Positions 7,173 through 14,771 of a stretch of 64,000 nucleotides of DNA are shown here, in pieces. The stretch covers positions 62,001-126,000 of the forward strand of contig OZ220472.1 in NCBI GenBank assembly GCA_965115995.1, given 5' to 3'. The stretch is from Poriferisodalis sp026713105. GTDB lineage: Bacteria; Actinomycetota; Acidimicrobiia; Acidimicrobiales; Poriferisodalaceae. The number at the start of each line of letters is the position of its first letter. Within the stretch, counting starts at the first letter, position 1. A program made the translations under genes and the position numbers. The notes under the pieces are model-generated. The model worked only from the letters and a program-made list of their open reading frames with translations, was not told where the DNA came from and made no database searches.

Positions 7173-7796
7173 ATGGATTTCGTGCATCCGGTCAGTGCCG
7201 TGATCCCAGGAGCGCAAGGGCATGTGCTCGCCGTGCTCGCGGAGACATCCGCTGAGCTCAACCTGCGCACCGTGGCCCGGCTGGCCGGCGTGAGCGCATC
7301 ACAGGCGTCGCGCGTGATTCCCGGCCTCGTGGAACTCGGCTTGGTGGAACGACGAGAGGTGCCGCCGTCGTCGTTGTTCCGTCTCAATCGCCACAACGAG
7401 GCCGCCCGAATCGTCGCCGAGCTCGCTCGGTTGCGAGACAACGTGCGCGAGCGAATTGGTAACGCTGCAGGGGATCTGCCCCAGCCGCCGGCGAGCATCA
7501 TCGTTTTCGGCTCGTTCGCTCGCCGCGAGGCTGACCGGACGAGCGACATCGATGTCGTCGTGGTGCGCCCCGACGAGGTGGACCCCGACGACGACGCATG
7601 GACCGAAGGGATCGACTGGTGGCGCCGCAACGCTGGAGCGATCGCGGGGAACGACATCGAGGTCATCGAGGTCGGGCTGACCGCAGCCGTCGAGAAGCTG
7701 GCGGACGGTGGGCCGGTGTGGGACGAAATCTCTCGTGATGGCGTAAGCGTCTTCGGTGTGTCTCTCGACCGGCTCCAGGACCTGATCAATGCCTAA
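7173..7796 (+). CDS. Winged-helix/MNT nucleotidyltransferase, probable antitoxin of an MNT/HEPN module
   Basis: 207 residues. The N-terminal 70 residues form a winged HTH (LRTVARLAGVSASQASRVIP, then LVELGLVERR). The rest is a minimal nucleotidyltransferase with IIVFGSFARREADRTSDIDV, i.e. the G-S-x-A-R motif followed by D-I-D, and a later third acidic position (NDIEVIEVG). In MNT/HEPN toxin-antitoxin pairs the MNT enzyme inactivates the HEPN RNase, in known cases by AMPylation. The fused DNA-binding domain suggests it also represses the operon. Its stop overlaps the HEPN start by 8 nt. Confidence 0.8.
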   Translation: MDFVHPVSAVIPGAQGHVLAVLAETSAELNLRTVARLAGVSASQASRVIPGLVELGLVERREVPPSSLFRLNRHNEAARIVAELARLRDNVRERIGNAAGDLPQPPASIIVFGSFARREADRTSDIDVVVVRPDEVDPDDDAWTEGIDWWRRNAGAIAGNDIEVIEVGLTAAVEKLADGGPVWDEISRDGVSVFGVSLDRLQDLINA

Positions 7797-8196
7797 GTCG
7801 CCTCGGACAAGACCAGTGTCAGCCGCCCAAGTGCGTGCATACGCCCGCAAGGCTCAAGAGTTCGCCGATGCTGCGGCAAGCGAGTTTGAAGCCGAGCGGC
7901 ACATCGCGGCGACCAGCTTGGCGATTCATGCTGCGATCAACGCAGCAGACGCAGTGTGTGGTGCTCGCGTCGGCCAATGCGCCGCCGGCGAAGGCCATGA
8001 CCAAGTGGTGTCGCTGCTGGCAACAGCCGGAAGCGACGGCAATGCCGTCGCCAAGGACTTGCGCCGCCTCCTTCCGCTCAAGACCCAAGCCGAATACGAA
8101 CCCGAGGGCATAGCGCACGGAGTCGCCTCCAAAGCAGTCGAACGCGCACAGCGGTGCGTGAACGTTGCACGAGCCGTGGCTGCCGGCTTGGGCTAG
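7789..8196 (+). CDS. HEPN-domain protein, probable toxin partner of the MNT protein
   Basis: 135 residues, all alpha. Helices QVRAYARKAQEFADAAASEF, ERHIAATSLAIHAAINAADA, a Gly/Asp-rich loop, KDLRRLLPLKTQAEYEP and a last helix SKAVERAQRCVNVARAVA fit the HEPN fold. The usual RNase signature R-x4-6-H at the start of the last helix is not present: the corresponding place reads EYEPEGIAHG with no Arg. Either the active site is built differently or the protein is a non-catalytic HEPN. The operon pairing with an MNT gene is the main support for the call. Confidence 0.65.
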   Translation: MPKSPRTRPVSAAQVRAYARKAQEFADAAASEFEAERHIAATSLAIHAAINAADAVCGARVGQCAAGEGHDQVVSLLATAGSDGNAVAKDLRRLLPLKTQAEYEPEGIAHGVASKAVERAQRCVNVARAVAAGLG

Positions 8197-8263
8197 CAAA
8201 GTCCGACCGTCACGAGACGCGAAAGCCGTCGCGGCAACCCAGATTCTCCCGAATGGACATCGA

Positions 8264-8809
8264 ATGGACACTGAGCAGCCACGCATCATCTTGCTGACGG
8301 GCGTCCCGGGCGCCGGCAAGACATCGGTCGCGGACGCTCTCGCCCCGATGTTCCCCCGCAGTGCGCACGTCGAAGCCGATGCCTTGCGCACTTGCATCCG
8401 TCAAGGTCGCGTGAATCCTGGCGGTTCGCCGAGCGACGAAGCCGACCGCCAGCTCGAGTTGGTAACGCGGATGGTGGCGGAAGTTGCGAACCAACTGTTC
8501 GCCGATGGCTTCTCGGTGATCGTCGACGATGTTGTCGTCACGCGGGGTCGACTGGACGGGTATCTGGCCGCGCTGCGGGGCGCACCGCTGCACTACGTGC
8601 TGCTCGCTCCCTCGCGTGAAGTCGTCCTCGAGCGCGACCAGCAGCGTTCGGACAAGAACGTTGCGGAGCAATACCTATGGCTGTACGACCGCATGGAGCA
8701 GGAATGCCTCGGCATCGGGCTGGACTTGGACACCTCCCCCTGGAATGAAGCAGAGACGGCCGACGCAGTTCTCAACGCTGTCCTCGCGGGCCAGGGGCTG
8801 ATTCGCTAG
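8264..8809 (+). CDS. P-loop kinase-like protein (zeta-toxin / phosphotransferase type)
   Basis: 181 residues from ATG 8264; the frame upstream of it overlaps the HEPN gene and is not coding-like. Walker A LLTGVPGAGKTSVADAL is at residues 8-24, then an acidic HVEADALRTCI where phosphotransferases of this family keep a base/substrate Asp, IVDDVVVT as a Walker B-like strand, and a LID-like Arg segment (LLAPSREVVLERDQQR). This resembles small chloramphenicol-phosphotransferase/AAA_33 proteins. The substrate is unknown. It follows the MNT/HEPN pair by 67 nt and may be co-transcribed. Confidence 0.7.
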   Translation: MDTEQPRIILLTGVPGAGKTSVADALAPMFPRSAHVEADALRTCIRQGRVNPGGSPSDEADRQLELVTRMVAEVANQLFADGFSVIVDDVVVTRGRLDGYLAALRGAPLHYVLLAPSREVVLERDQQRSDKNVAEQYLWLYDRMEQECLGIGLDLDTSPWNEAETADAVLNAVLAGQGLIR

Positions 8810-8912
8810 CTGTACGACCGCTGCTTCATCATTCGACGCAACGACCGCCTGGTTCCGGATCTCCTCGGTAGTCACCCCGGCCCCCTAATCAGCGTCAGTC
8901 ATAGCGCCGTCG

Positions 8913-9497
8913 TCATTCCTGGTCCGCCGAGTCGGGTGCCCAACTGGCCAGCCCGGCGGTCCACGCTTTGACCTCGCGTCGGGAGGTCAGCCAGACGATC
9001 GGAAGGTCGGGACGCTGTTCGGTCAAATCTCGGACGCGGGGCGCGTGCTCGCGGTGAGTTCGTATCGCCCAGCGGATGATGTGGTCGGGATCGTTCAGGA
9101 TCGTGCGCAGCGACGGCTCGCGAAGCCCGTTCCACAGCTCGGTTCGGTGCCGCACCCGTCGCAGTGTTCGCCGCACAACACGCAGCGTCGTCACCCGTGT
9201 CGGCAGGTCGAGAAAGACCAGCGCATCAGCACGCTCGGCCAGCAGCGGCCGGGCAATGGTGTATTGCCACTCTGTGACCCATTCGTCTTCAGCAGCCAGT
9301 GCGACGACTTCGTCGCGAAACGTCGGTCTCGGTTGCCACTGGGGACCGTGATACAGAGCGTCGAGTTCCACACACGGCAGCCCCCAACTGGCCGCGACGT
9401 GCCGCGCGAGCGTCGTCTTGCCGGCACAGACCGCACCCGCCACCAAGACTCGCTCCGGCCTCCCCGGCAGTGAGTCGGACCACTTCAGGATCGGCAC
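8913..9497 (-). CDS. P-loop nucleotide kinase, adenylate-kinase-like
   Basis: About 194 residues from GTG 9497 (the frame is open to GTG 9551). Walker A VLVAGAVCAGKTTLARHVA is near residues 17-35, a substrate-binding segment CVELDALYHGPQWQPRPTF, and an Arg-rich LID (LPTRVTTLRVVRRTLRRVRH). The combination ELDALYHGPxWxP is that of small kinases often labelled AAA family ATPase or topology modulation protein (FlaR-like). The substrate is unknown. Upstream on the same strand lies a truncated P-loop frame that runs into this gene out of frame. Confidence 0.7.
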   Translation of the reverse strand: MPILKWSDSLPGRPERVLVAGAVCAGKTTLARHVAASWGLPCVELDALYHGPQWQPRPTFRDEVVALAAEDEWVTEWQYTIARPLLAERADALVFLDLPTRVTTLRVVRRTLRRVRHRTELWNGLREPSLRTILNDPDHIIRWAIRTHREHAPRVRDLTEQRPDLPIVWLTSRREVKAWTAGLASWAPDSADQE

Positions 9498-9696
9498 TCG
9501 TCCAAGCGTAGGTTCGATCCCCTGAGCCGCATCGTTGCGCCAACAGGGCACTCACTTGAGGGTCCAGGTGGTCGGCCCAAGCACGGGCGGCGGCCGTGTT
9601 GGCCAGGACCTGTCGGGCCAGCGCCTCGGCCACCGTCGACTTGCCCGATGCCGGGATGCCGGTGATCACAAAGATTTCGCCCTCATGCAGGTGCAT
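9498..9696 (-). pseudogene. Truncated P-loop kinase fragment
   Basis: The frame from ATG 9696 begins MHLHEGEIFVITGIPASGKS and TVAEALARQ, an intact first strand, P-loop and first helix of an AAA_33-type kinase. It then changes to sequence without recognisable kinase features and runs on, out of frame, into the neighbouring kinase gene. The remainder of the domain is missing, so I read this as the 5' stub of a kinase gene deleted by recombination next to the kinase at 8913-9497. Confidence 0.5.
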
Positions 9697-9752
9697 CTCC
9701 TACCGCCCACCGGAGGCCGGCATCTCGGGCTCGAAGATTCGAAGGCGCGCCA

Positions 9753-10871
9753 TCAGGCGGCGATGTAGCGAGCGCTTGGTCGGATGATCTTGTTGTTGGC
9801 GGCCTGCTCGAGAATGTGAGCGCCCCAACCGACGACCCGGCTCGCCGTGAACGTAGAGGTGAACGCCTCCTGGGGCAGTCCGGCCAGGTGCAGCACCACC
9901 GCGGCGTAGTACTCCACGTTGGTGACGATGACGGCGTCGGGTTTGCGGACGGCCAGGAATGCCAGCAACTCTGCTTCGATCGCCACCGCACGCTCCACGA
10001 GTTCGCCGCCGAAATCGAGTGCCACGTGCTTCAGCGTCTCCGAGCGCGGGTCTGCCGCCTGGTACACGGCATGCCCGAACCCCATGATCTTGCGGCCGGC
10101 GTCGAACTCGGCCGCTGCCCACGCGCGAGCCGCTGCCGGGTCGCCGATTGCGTCGAGCATGTCGAGCACCCGGCTCGGGGCACCGCCGTGGAGCGGGCCT
10201 GCCAGCGCGCCGAGCGCTGCGACGAATGCACTTGCCACCGACGCACCGGTGCTGGTGACGACCCGGGCGGTGAACGCCGAGGCGTTGAACCCGTGCTCGG
10301 CGGTGAGGCTGAGGTAGGTCTCGACGGCCCTCGCGTGGGCCGTCGGCGGATTGTCGCCCAGCGTCGATCTCAGGTAGTGCGCTGCGTATGACAAGCCTCG
10401 TTCGGGGGTGACCGGCTCGCCGCCTGAGCGGATGCGGTTGACCGTGCCGAGCACGGTCGGTGCAGCGCCGACGGCTTGCAGCACCGCCAGGCGGCGCTCA
10501 TCGCGGGTCAAGTCGATGGTCGGGCTCCCGTCGACCACCAGCGGCAGCACGCTGGCCAGCACAGCCAGCGGGTCGAGATCCGTTCGCGACAGCTTGACGA
10601 CTAGGTCGAGTGCATCCGCGTTGAGCTCCCGGAACGCAGCCAGCTCGACGGTGAATCCGGCCAGGGCTCGGTCTTCAGGCAGCACCCCGTCGACTAGCAG
10701 GCAGGCAATCGCCTCGAAGGAGACTGACCGAGCGAGTTCGGTGGCGTCGCGGCCTCGGTAGTGGTACCAGCCCTCGTCGCCCCGGACGGTGCCGACGGAC
10801 GTCTCGGCCACGATCAAGCCCTTGAGCCCGGGTGGGGCAACAGATCCTGCGGGGACGACATTGGTGCTCAT
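9753..10871 (-). CDS. Citrate synthase / 2-methylcitrate synthase family enzyme
   Basis: 372 residues from ATG 10871. Citrate synthase active-site blocks are all present: first His in LTAEHGFNASAFTARVVTST, oxaloacetate-binding GALAGPLHGGAPSRVLDML, second catalytic region KIMGFGHAVYQAADPRS, the Asp region TNVEYYAAVVLHLAGLP, and the C-terminal FTASRVVGWGAHILEQ with SARYI. It should condense acetyl-CoA (or propionyl-CoA) with oxaloacetate. The Tyr replacing the usual Phe/Asp context (NVEYYAAV versus the more common NVDFYSG) leaves acyl-CoA preference open. It is divergently transcribed from a second, HTH-fused citrate synthase across a defined promoter/operator. Confidence 0.9.
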   Translation of the reverse strand: MSTNVVPAGSVAPPGLKGLIVAETSVGTVRGDEGWYHYRGRDATELARSVSFEAIACLLVDGVLPEDRALAGFTVELAAFRELNADALDLVVKLSRTDLDPLAVLASVLPLVVDGSPTIDLTRDERRLAVLQAVGAAPTVLGTVNRIRSGGEPVTPERGLSYAAHYLRSTLGDNPPTAHARAVETYLSLTAEHGFNASAFTARVVTSTGASVASAFVAALGALAGPLHGGAPSRVLDMLDAIGDPAAARAWAAAEFDAGRKIMGFGHAVYQAADPRSETLKHVALDFGGELVERAVAIEAELLAFLAVRKPDAVIVTNVEYYAAVVLHLAGLPQEAFTSTFTASRVVGWGAHILEQAANNKIIRPSARYIAA

Positions 10872-10894
10872 GTCGGCGAGCGTAAGTGCGTGGA

Positions 10895-10923
10895 GTTATA
10901 TTGACAACGTTGATCAATATCAA
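10895..10923 (-). promoter_or_regulatory. Promoter of the minus-strand citrate synthase
   Basis: Read on the minus strand, TTGATA (10918-10923) and TATAAC (10895-10900) are separated by exactly 17 bp, a near-consensus housekeeping sigma promoter. The predicted transcription start near 10888 leaves a 5' leader of about 17 nt before ATG 10871. An AT-rich island in otherwise GC-rich DNA supports the call. Confidence 0.75.
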
Positions 10924-10928
10924 TGTTG
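10905..10928. promoter_or_regulatory. Operator-like inverted repeat between divergent citrate synthase genes
   Basis: CAACGTTGAT and ATCAATGTTG form an inverted repeat with 9 of 10 bases matched around CAAT. It lies between and over the -35 box of the minus-strand citrate synthase promoter, so a bound protein would block it. The obvious candidate regulator is the neighbouring plus-strand protein that carries an N-terminal helix-turn-helix (inference). Confidence 0.6.
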
Positions 10929-11001
10929 CTTCGGTTCACACGGGGCGAGCGCCGTTGACAGCCGGCGGAATCCAGCAACCCAGAAAGGGCGAGCAAAACG
11001 C

Positions 11002-12174
11002 ATGGACGACTGGTTGACCACCGAGCAAGCGGCTGTCCGCCTCAGCGTCAAGCGCGAAACGCTCTACGCCTACGTCAGCCGGGGGCTGCTGCACCGGGCG
11101 CTGGATGCGGACGGCCGCAGGTCGCGCTTCGATCCCGCGGAAATCGACCGGCTCCGCCGGCGGCAACGGCCCGAGGGTGAATTCGCCACGCTCGTGTCAA
11201 CACGGATCGCACGGCCGAGCGATGAAGGCGTGTGGGTGCGCGGCCGTGATCTCGTGGCCGAGGCTGCACTGTCGACGTTCGAAGATGCTGCCGACCGGGT
11301 GTGGCAAGCCGGCCCTGGGGAGACCTGGCCGCCGGTCACCGATCCCGACGAGATTCATGACGATGTGCTCGCCCGAGTCCCAAAGCAAGCGTCGCTCATG
11401 GACCGTCTCCGGATCGGAGTGGCGCTGGCCTCTGCAGCAGACCCGCTGCGTGACGATCTCACGCCGGCCTCTGTCCGCACGGCGGGCCGTCGAGCCGTGT
11501 GCGCGATGGTCCGCTCACTGCCGCGTCGCTGCAGGCCGCAGGGCGACCGCATCGCCGATGCATTGTGGTGCCGCCTGTCACGCCGCCCGGCCAGCCAGCG
11601 GCGCCGGTCGGCGTTGAACCGGGCGCTGGTGCTCTTGGCCGAGCACGGCATGGCAAGTTCCACGCTCGGCGCCCGAGTAGCGGCTTCCGTCCGTGCCGAC
11701 CCCTATTCGGTCATCACGGCCGGTCTCGGCGTGCTCGGCGGGCGAATGCACGGCGCGGCGAGCGCTCCCGTCCATCTGCTTCTTGCCGAGGCGGCGCGCA
11801 GCGGCGATCCGGCCCGTGCCCTCGGCGACGCGCAGCGAACGCTGAGCTTCACACCTGGCTTCGGGCACGTCACGCTCAAGCGACGCGATGCCCGGTTCGG
11901 GGCACTGATGGAAGCCCTGACCAGTGCCTGGCCGACAGACGATCGGCTCGGAACCGTGCTGGAGGTGCACAACCTCGCAGCCGACCGAACCGAGGGCGTG
12001 GCCACTGTCGACTTCGCACTCGGCGCCATGACATTGCTGGCCGATATGACGCCCGAAGCCGGCGAAGCCATCTTCGCCATCGCCCGAACCGTCGGCTGGG
12101 TCGCCCACGCTCTCGAGGAATACGGCGAAGAGCCCCTCCGCTTCCGCTTCCGCGCCCGTTACGTCGGCGACTGA
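11002..12174 (+). CDS. Citrate synthase family protein with N-terminal helix-turn-helix
   Basis: 390 residues from ATG 11002. Residues 1-55 form an excisionase/MerR-type HTH (WLTTEQAAVRLSVKRETLYA, then FDPAEIDRLRRRQ). From about residue 70 the citrate synthase fold follows: AEHGMASSTLGARVAAS, GVLGGRMHGAASAPVHLLL, TPGFGHVTLKRRDARFGALM, VATVDFALGAMTLL and IARTVGWVAHALEEYGEEPL. Catalytic His and Asp positions appear kept, but GFGHxVY is altered to GFGHVTL. HTH-fused citrate synthases accompany a second citrate synthase in many actinobacteria. It may be a subunit, an enzyme or a metabolite-sensing repressor. Confidence 0.85.
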   Translation: MDDWLTTEQAAVRLSVKRETLYAYVSRGLLHRALDADGRRSRFDPAEIDRLRRRQRPEGEFATLVSTRIARPSDEGVWVRGRDLVAEAALSTFEDAADRVWQAGPGETWPPVTDPDEIHDDVLARVPKQASLMDRLRIGVALASAADPLRDDLTPASVRTAGRRAVCAMVRSLPRRCRPQGDRIADALWCRLSRRPASQRRRSALNRALVLLAEHGMASSTLGARVAASVRADPYSVITAGLGVLGGRMHGAASAPVHLLLAEAARSGDPARALGDAQRTLSFTPGFGHVTLKRRDARFGALMEALTSAWPTDDRLGTVLEVHNLAADRTEGVATVDFALGAMTLLADMTPEAGEAIFAIARTVGWVAHALEEYGEEPLRFRFRARYVGD

Positions 12175-12409
12175 GCCGCACTACGGCGAGCATGCAACTG
12201 GATAGCCGCGTGAAGTGGCGCAGCCGAGCCGCCGACGGTGGCGATTGTCTGCTGGCCGGAAATTCAGTTCAGCGCAAGCGGCCTCACCGGCTAGTCAGCA
12301 GTGTCATGACGTACTACGACACGACCGACGACCCACGAGACTTGGCCTCGTCTGATCGCTTCGACGCCCACGTTGGCGCATTGCCCCACGCGTGCGGTTG
12401 TGGCTACGC

Positions 12410-12421
12410 TTGTGGTCACAA
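12410..12421. promoter_or_regulatory. Small palindrome upstream of the Phd/YefM-type antitoxin
   Basis: TTGTG-gt-CACAA lies 30 bp before the antitoxin ATG and just ahead of its ribosome-binding site (GGGAGG, about 12438-12444). Phd/YefM antitoxins usually bind a short palindrome at this place to repress their operon. Only one copy is visible, so this is tentative. Confidence 0.35.
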
Positions 12422-12451
12422 ATCGAGCCACCGGTACGGGAGGCAGATCAG

Positions 12452-12805
12452 ATGAGGTCGGTAGGGGTGCGGGAGTTCCGCGACCACGCGACGAAGCTGA
12501 TCGGCTCCGGCGAGACGCTCGTCATTGAAAAGCACGGCGAGCCGGTCGGCTTCTTCGTGCCGATCGTCGCCAAGGACCGGCGCGCTGGGGCGCAAACGCT
12601 CGAGCGCCTGGACGTGATCGTCAGCGAAGTGCTCGAAGGGACTGGTCTGACGGAGGACGAATTGGTGTCCGAGATCGTGGGCGCCGACGACGGCCGCGAC
12701 TGGAGAGACCAGCTGCAGTCGACTCGAGTGAGCCGCAACCCGTCCGAAGGTCTGGTCTCTACCGCCGCACCGTGGCCGCGCGAGCCCGATGAGGCTGGTC
12801 GTTGA
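12452..12805 (+). CDS. Type II antitoxin, Phd/YefM family
   Basis: 117 residues from ATG 12452, 8 nt after GGGAGG. The N-terminal sequence VGVREFRDHATKLIGSGETL and VIEKHGEPVGFFVPI is the Phd/YefM pattern (VxxREFRxxxxxll...g..v.iTrhGkPva.ivP). The C-terminal half is acidic and helical, followed by an unstructured tail reaching into the toxin gene. It neutralises the downstream PIN protein and probably autoregulates. The genes overlap by 17 nt, longer than the usual 4, so the last residues of this protein are translated from the toxin's 5' end. Confidence 0.82.
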   Translation: MRSVGVREFRDHATKLIGSGETLVIEKHGEPVGFFVPIVAKDRRAGAQTLERLDVIVSEVLEGTGLTEDELVSEIVGADDGRDWRDQLQSTRVSRNPSEGLVSTAAPWPREPDEAGR

Positions 12806-13232
12806 CACCAGCGTTCTCGTCGGCGAACTCTTGCGGCAGGCCGGGCGAGAGCGCCTTCGTGACAACCGTCTGAATCTCTTCCTGCCCGAGCAAATGTGGC
12901 GGGAAACACAGTGGGTGCTCCCCGCCCGAATAGAGCAATTCGGACAGCGACGCGGCCTCTCGCCGACGACCCAGCATGACTTGGTGATGACCTCCTTGGA
13001 AGCGGTGACGGGAAACGTCGACGTCGTCGCCGAGCCGATCTACATGGCGCGAGAAGACGAGGCCCGGGCTCGCTCGCTGCGCGATCCGGACGACTGGCCG
13101 GTCGTGGCGTGCGCGTTGTCGCTCGGCGCTGGAGTGTGGACCAACGACAACGACTTCCTCGGCATCGGCGTGCCGACGTGGACCACAGCAACGCTCGACC
13201 TTTGGCTGCGGCGTGCAGCGGCGGATGGCTAG
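12789..13232 (+). CDS. PIN-domain toxin paired with Phd/YefM antitoxin
   Basis: 147 residues from ATG 12789. MRLVVDTSVLVGELLR carries the first Asp, LFLPEQMWRETQWVLP the conserved Glu in the second helix, and DPDDWPVVACALSLGAGVWT and NDNDFLG the remaining acidic residues. This is the PIN/COG2402-like arrangement in which the last motif is W-T-N-D-x-D-F. It is an expected Mg-dependent RNase, RNA target unknown. All four acidic positions look intact, so activity is likely. Confidence 0.82.
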   Translation: MRLVVDTSVLVGELLRQAGRERLRDNRLNLFLPEQMWRETQWVLPARIEQFGQRRGLSPTTQHDLVMTSLEAVTGNVDVVAEPIYMAREDEARARSLRDPDDWPVVACALSLGAGVWTNDNDFLGIGVPTWTTATLDLWLRRAAADG

Positions 13233-13246
13233 CGCACAGCAGTCGG

Positions 13247-13612
13247 TCAGTCGAAGTCGCCCGGACTCGGGGGTCTCATCAGCGCGTCTATCGCTGTCCA
13301 CAGCGTGCGCGACACCGGGTCGAACAGCACCGGCACACCCACGCCGACAGGTGCCGCGAGCGCCAGCAGCAGTCCGCGGCTGACCTCAGTTCCCCACGCC
13401 AGCATCGCCACAACGACGGTCGCAATCACGGCGGCTGCGGACACAACCGTGTTCACCGCCACCGCGCCCAGCCAGTGACCTTCCATGCGTTCGAATCTCA
13501 AGCCGCAGCTCGGACACCGCTCGCGCATGGCAAACAACGCCCAACGCCGAAACAGGCCCCGACCCCCACACGACGGGCAAGCCAACGTCAAACCGCGCCA
13601 CAGCACCCGCAC
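13247..13612 (-). CDS. DUF983 zinc-ribbon membrane protein
   Basis: 121 residues from GTG 13612. The open frame extends further upstream, but that part overlaps the 3' end of the next gene and lacks conservation signals. CPSCGGRGLFRRWALF followed by RCPSCGLRFERMEGHWLGAV gives two CPxC pairs forming a zinc ribbon. Then two hydrophobic segments (VNTVVSAAAVIATVVVAMLA and LLLALAAPVGVGVPVLF) give two membrane helices. This is the exact DUF983 layout. Function is unknown; some members sit near cytochrome oxidase genes, not here. It is convergent with the PIN toxin gene. Confidence 0.82.
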   Translation of the reverse strand: MRVLWRGLTLACPSCGGRGLFRRWALFAMRERCPSCGLRFERMEGHWLGAVAVNTVVSAAAVIATVVVAMLAWGTEVSRGLLLALAAPVGVGVPVLFDPVSRTLWTAIDALMRPPSPGDFD

Positions 13613-13665
13613 GCCCGCAGTCTGCCGCCGCGGGCGATCCGCGCCGAACGAGATCCGCCTGACCG

Positions 13666-14298
13666 TTAGGCCTCCCCATCGCAGGACGCTGCGACCGCCA
13701 GCCGCGCCTCGATCTCCTCGTCTTCGGAAGAGACCAGCACTTCGACACAACCCGGCTCGTTCACCCAGATGCCGCCTGCCCAGACAAGCCACTCGCCGCG
13801 ATCGGCCCCGCACGGCCAGCCTGGGGTGTTACCGGCCGAGTCGGGTTCGCAGAGGGGACCATGCGTGTCGCACGGCCCGACCCTGAGTGCAGCCGCAGAC
13901 CCGAATTCACTCTGCCCGTAGTCGAGGAATGCGCCGTCGGGAGCTCCCGCGATCCTGAGCGTTGCCTGGTGGGAGCGACGTACCAACAGCCCAAACTTCG
14001 CGAACCGATAATCCTCATAGCCCGAGTCCTCCGGCCCCGACCGCCCGAGCTGCAACGCGCCCGAGGGCAGCGCGACGAACCCGCCGCCGGAGCCGTATGC
14101 GGTGTAGCCGGGAACGGGATCCTCGATCGCATCGATGACGCCGAGGCACTTGAGGACACGGTGAGGGAGCTGATCTTGAGCTTCAGGCGGGTCGGCAGCG
14201 TGTCCGGTGCAGCCCAGGGAAAGTCCGACCATCAATGCCACAGCGATCATCCGCACCAATCTGGAACTGTGGTGGCCGCGTGGCGAATTGACTCGCAC
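13666..14298 (-). CDS. Predicted secreted lipoprotein of unknown function
   Basis: 210 residues from GTG 14298, selected because AGGAAGGAG lies about 8 nt upstream. The N-terminus has a basic n-region, the hydrophobic stretch MIAVALMVGLSLGC with a lipobox ending in Cys, and a disordered linker. The mature part has scattered Cys (CLGV, CDTHGPLC, WPCG, GCVEV, SCDG) that may form disulfides and no recognisable enzyme motif. It should be exported and membrane anchored. It is followed by the DUF983 gene 53 bp downstream. Confidence 0.6.
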   Translation of the reverse strand: MRVNSPRGHHSSRLVRMIAVALMVGLSLGCTGHAADPPEAQDQLPHRVLKCLGVIDAIEDPVPGYTAYGSGGGFVALPSGALQLGRSGPEDSGYEDYRFAKFGLLVRRSHQATLRIAGAPDGAFLDYGQSEFGSAAALRVGPCDTHGPLCEPDSAGNTPGWPCGADRGEWLVWAGGIWVNEPGCVEVLVSSEDEEIEARLAVAASCDGEA

Positions 14299-14362
14299 TC
14301 CAGCGGCTCCTTCCTGTCCAGGGCCCCGTCCGGGTTGCCTGCGGCGGACGCTCCAGACTGCG

Positions 14363-14734
14363 CTACGCGGCGCCGTTGGTGAATCGGTGCGCCTCAAGGT
14401 CGCTCCGGCTGGCCCACTCCAGGGTGCGGGCGTGGGTCGCTTCCAGCACCACCGGGGGCGCGCTTCCCGCCTCGAGCGCTTCGGTCCAGCGCGACGCGCA
14501 CAGGCACCACCGGTCGCCGGGAACCAGGCCCTCGAAGCCGCCAGCCGGCTGCGGAGTCGACAAGTCGTTGCCTGCCGACTTGGAGAACTCCAAGAACTCC
14601 GCCGTCATCACCGCGCACACGGTGTGAACCCCGAAGTCGCCCGAGTCGGTGTTGCAGCAGCCGTCGCGGAACCAACCCGTGAGCGGGTCGTACGAGCACG
14701 GCTGCAATTCGCTGCCGAGAACGTTCTGCGCCAC
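14363..14734 (-). CDS. DUF2237 family protein
   Basis: 123 residues from GTG 14734. It shows the strongly conserved DUF2237 sequence: NVLGSELQPCSYDPLTGWFR, DGCCNTDSGDFGVHTVCAVM, GNDLSTPQPAGGFEGLVPGD, RWCLCASRW and APPVVLEATHARTL. Length fits the family (about 120 residues). Six conserved Cys suggest metal binding or a redox role, but the function is not established. Open sequence upstream of 14734 in the same frame is the shadow of the inositol monophosphatase gene. Confidence 0.9.
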   Translation of the reverse strand: MAQNVLGSELQPCSYDPLTGWFRDGCCNTDSGDFGVHTVCAVMTAEFLEFSKSAGNDLSTPQPAGGFEGLVPGDRWCLCASRWTEALEAGSAPPVVLEATHARTLEWASRSDLEAHRFTNGAA

Positions 14735-14771
14735 GCTGCCCAGTCTCTCAGGCCGTCCGAGCGATGCGGGC

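Noticed and set aside
9500..9530. T-loop-like GGTTCGATCCCC suggesting a tRNA on the plus strand
   Set aside because: The flanking bases do not pair as a T-stem and no acceptor or D-arm can be drawn.
9816..10391. Plus-strand open frame antisense to citrate synthase
   Set aside because: Third-position GC shadow of an unmistakable gene on the other strand; no domain.
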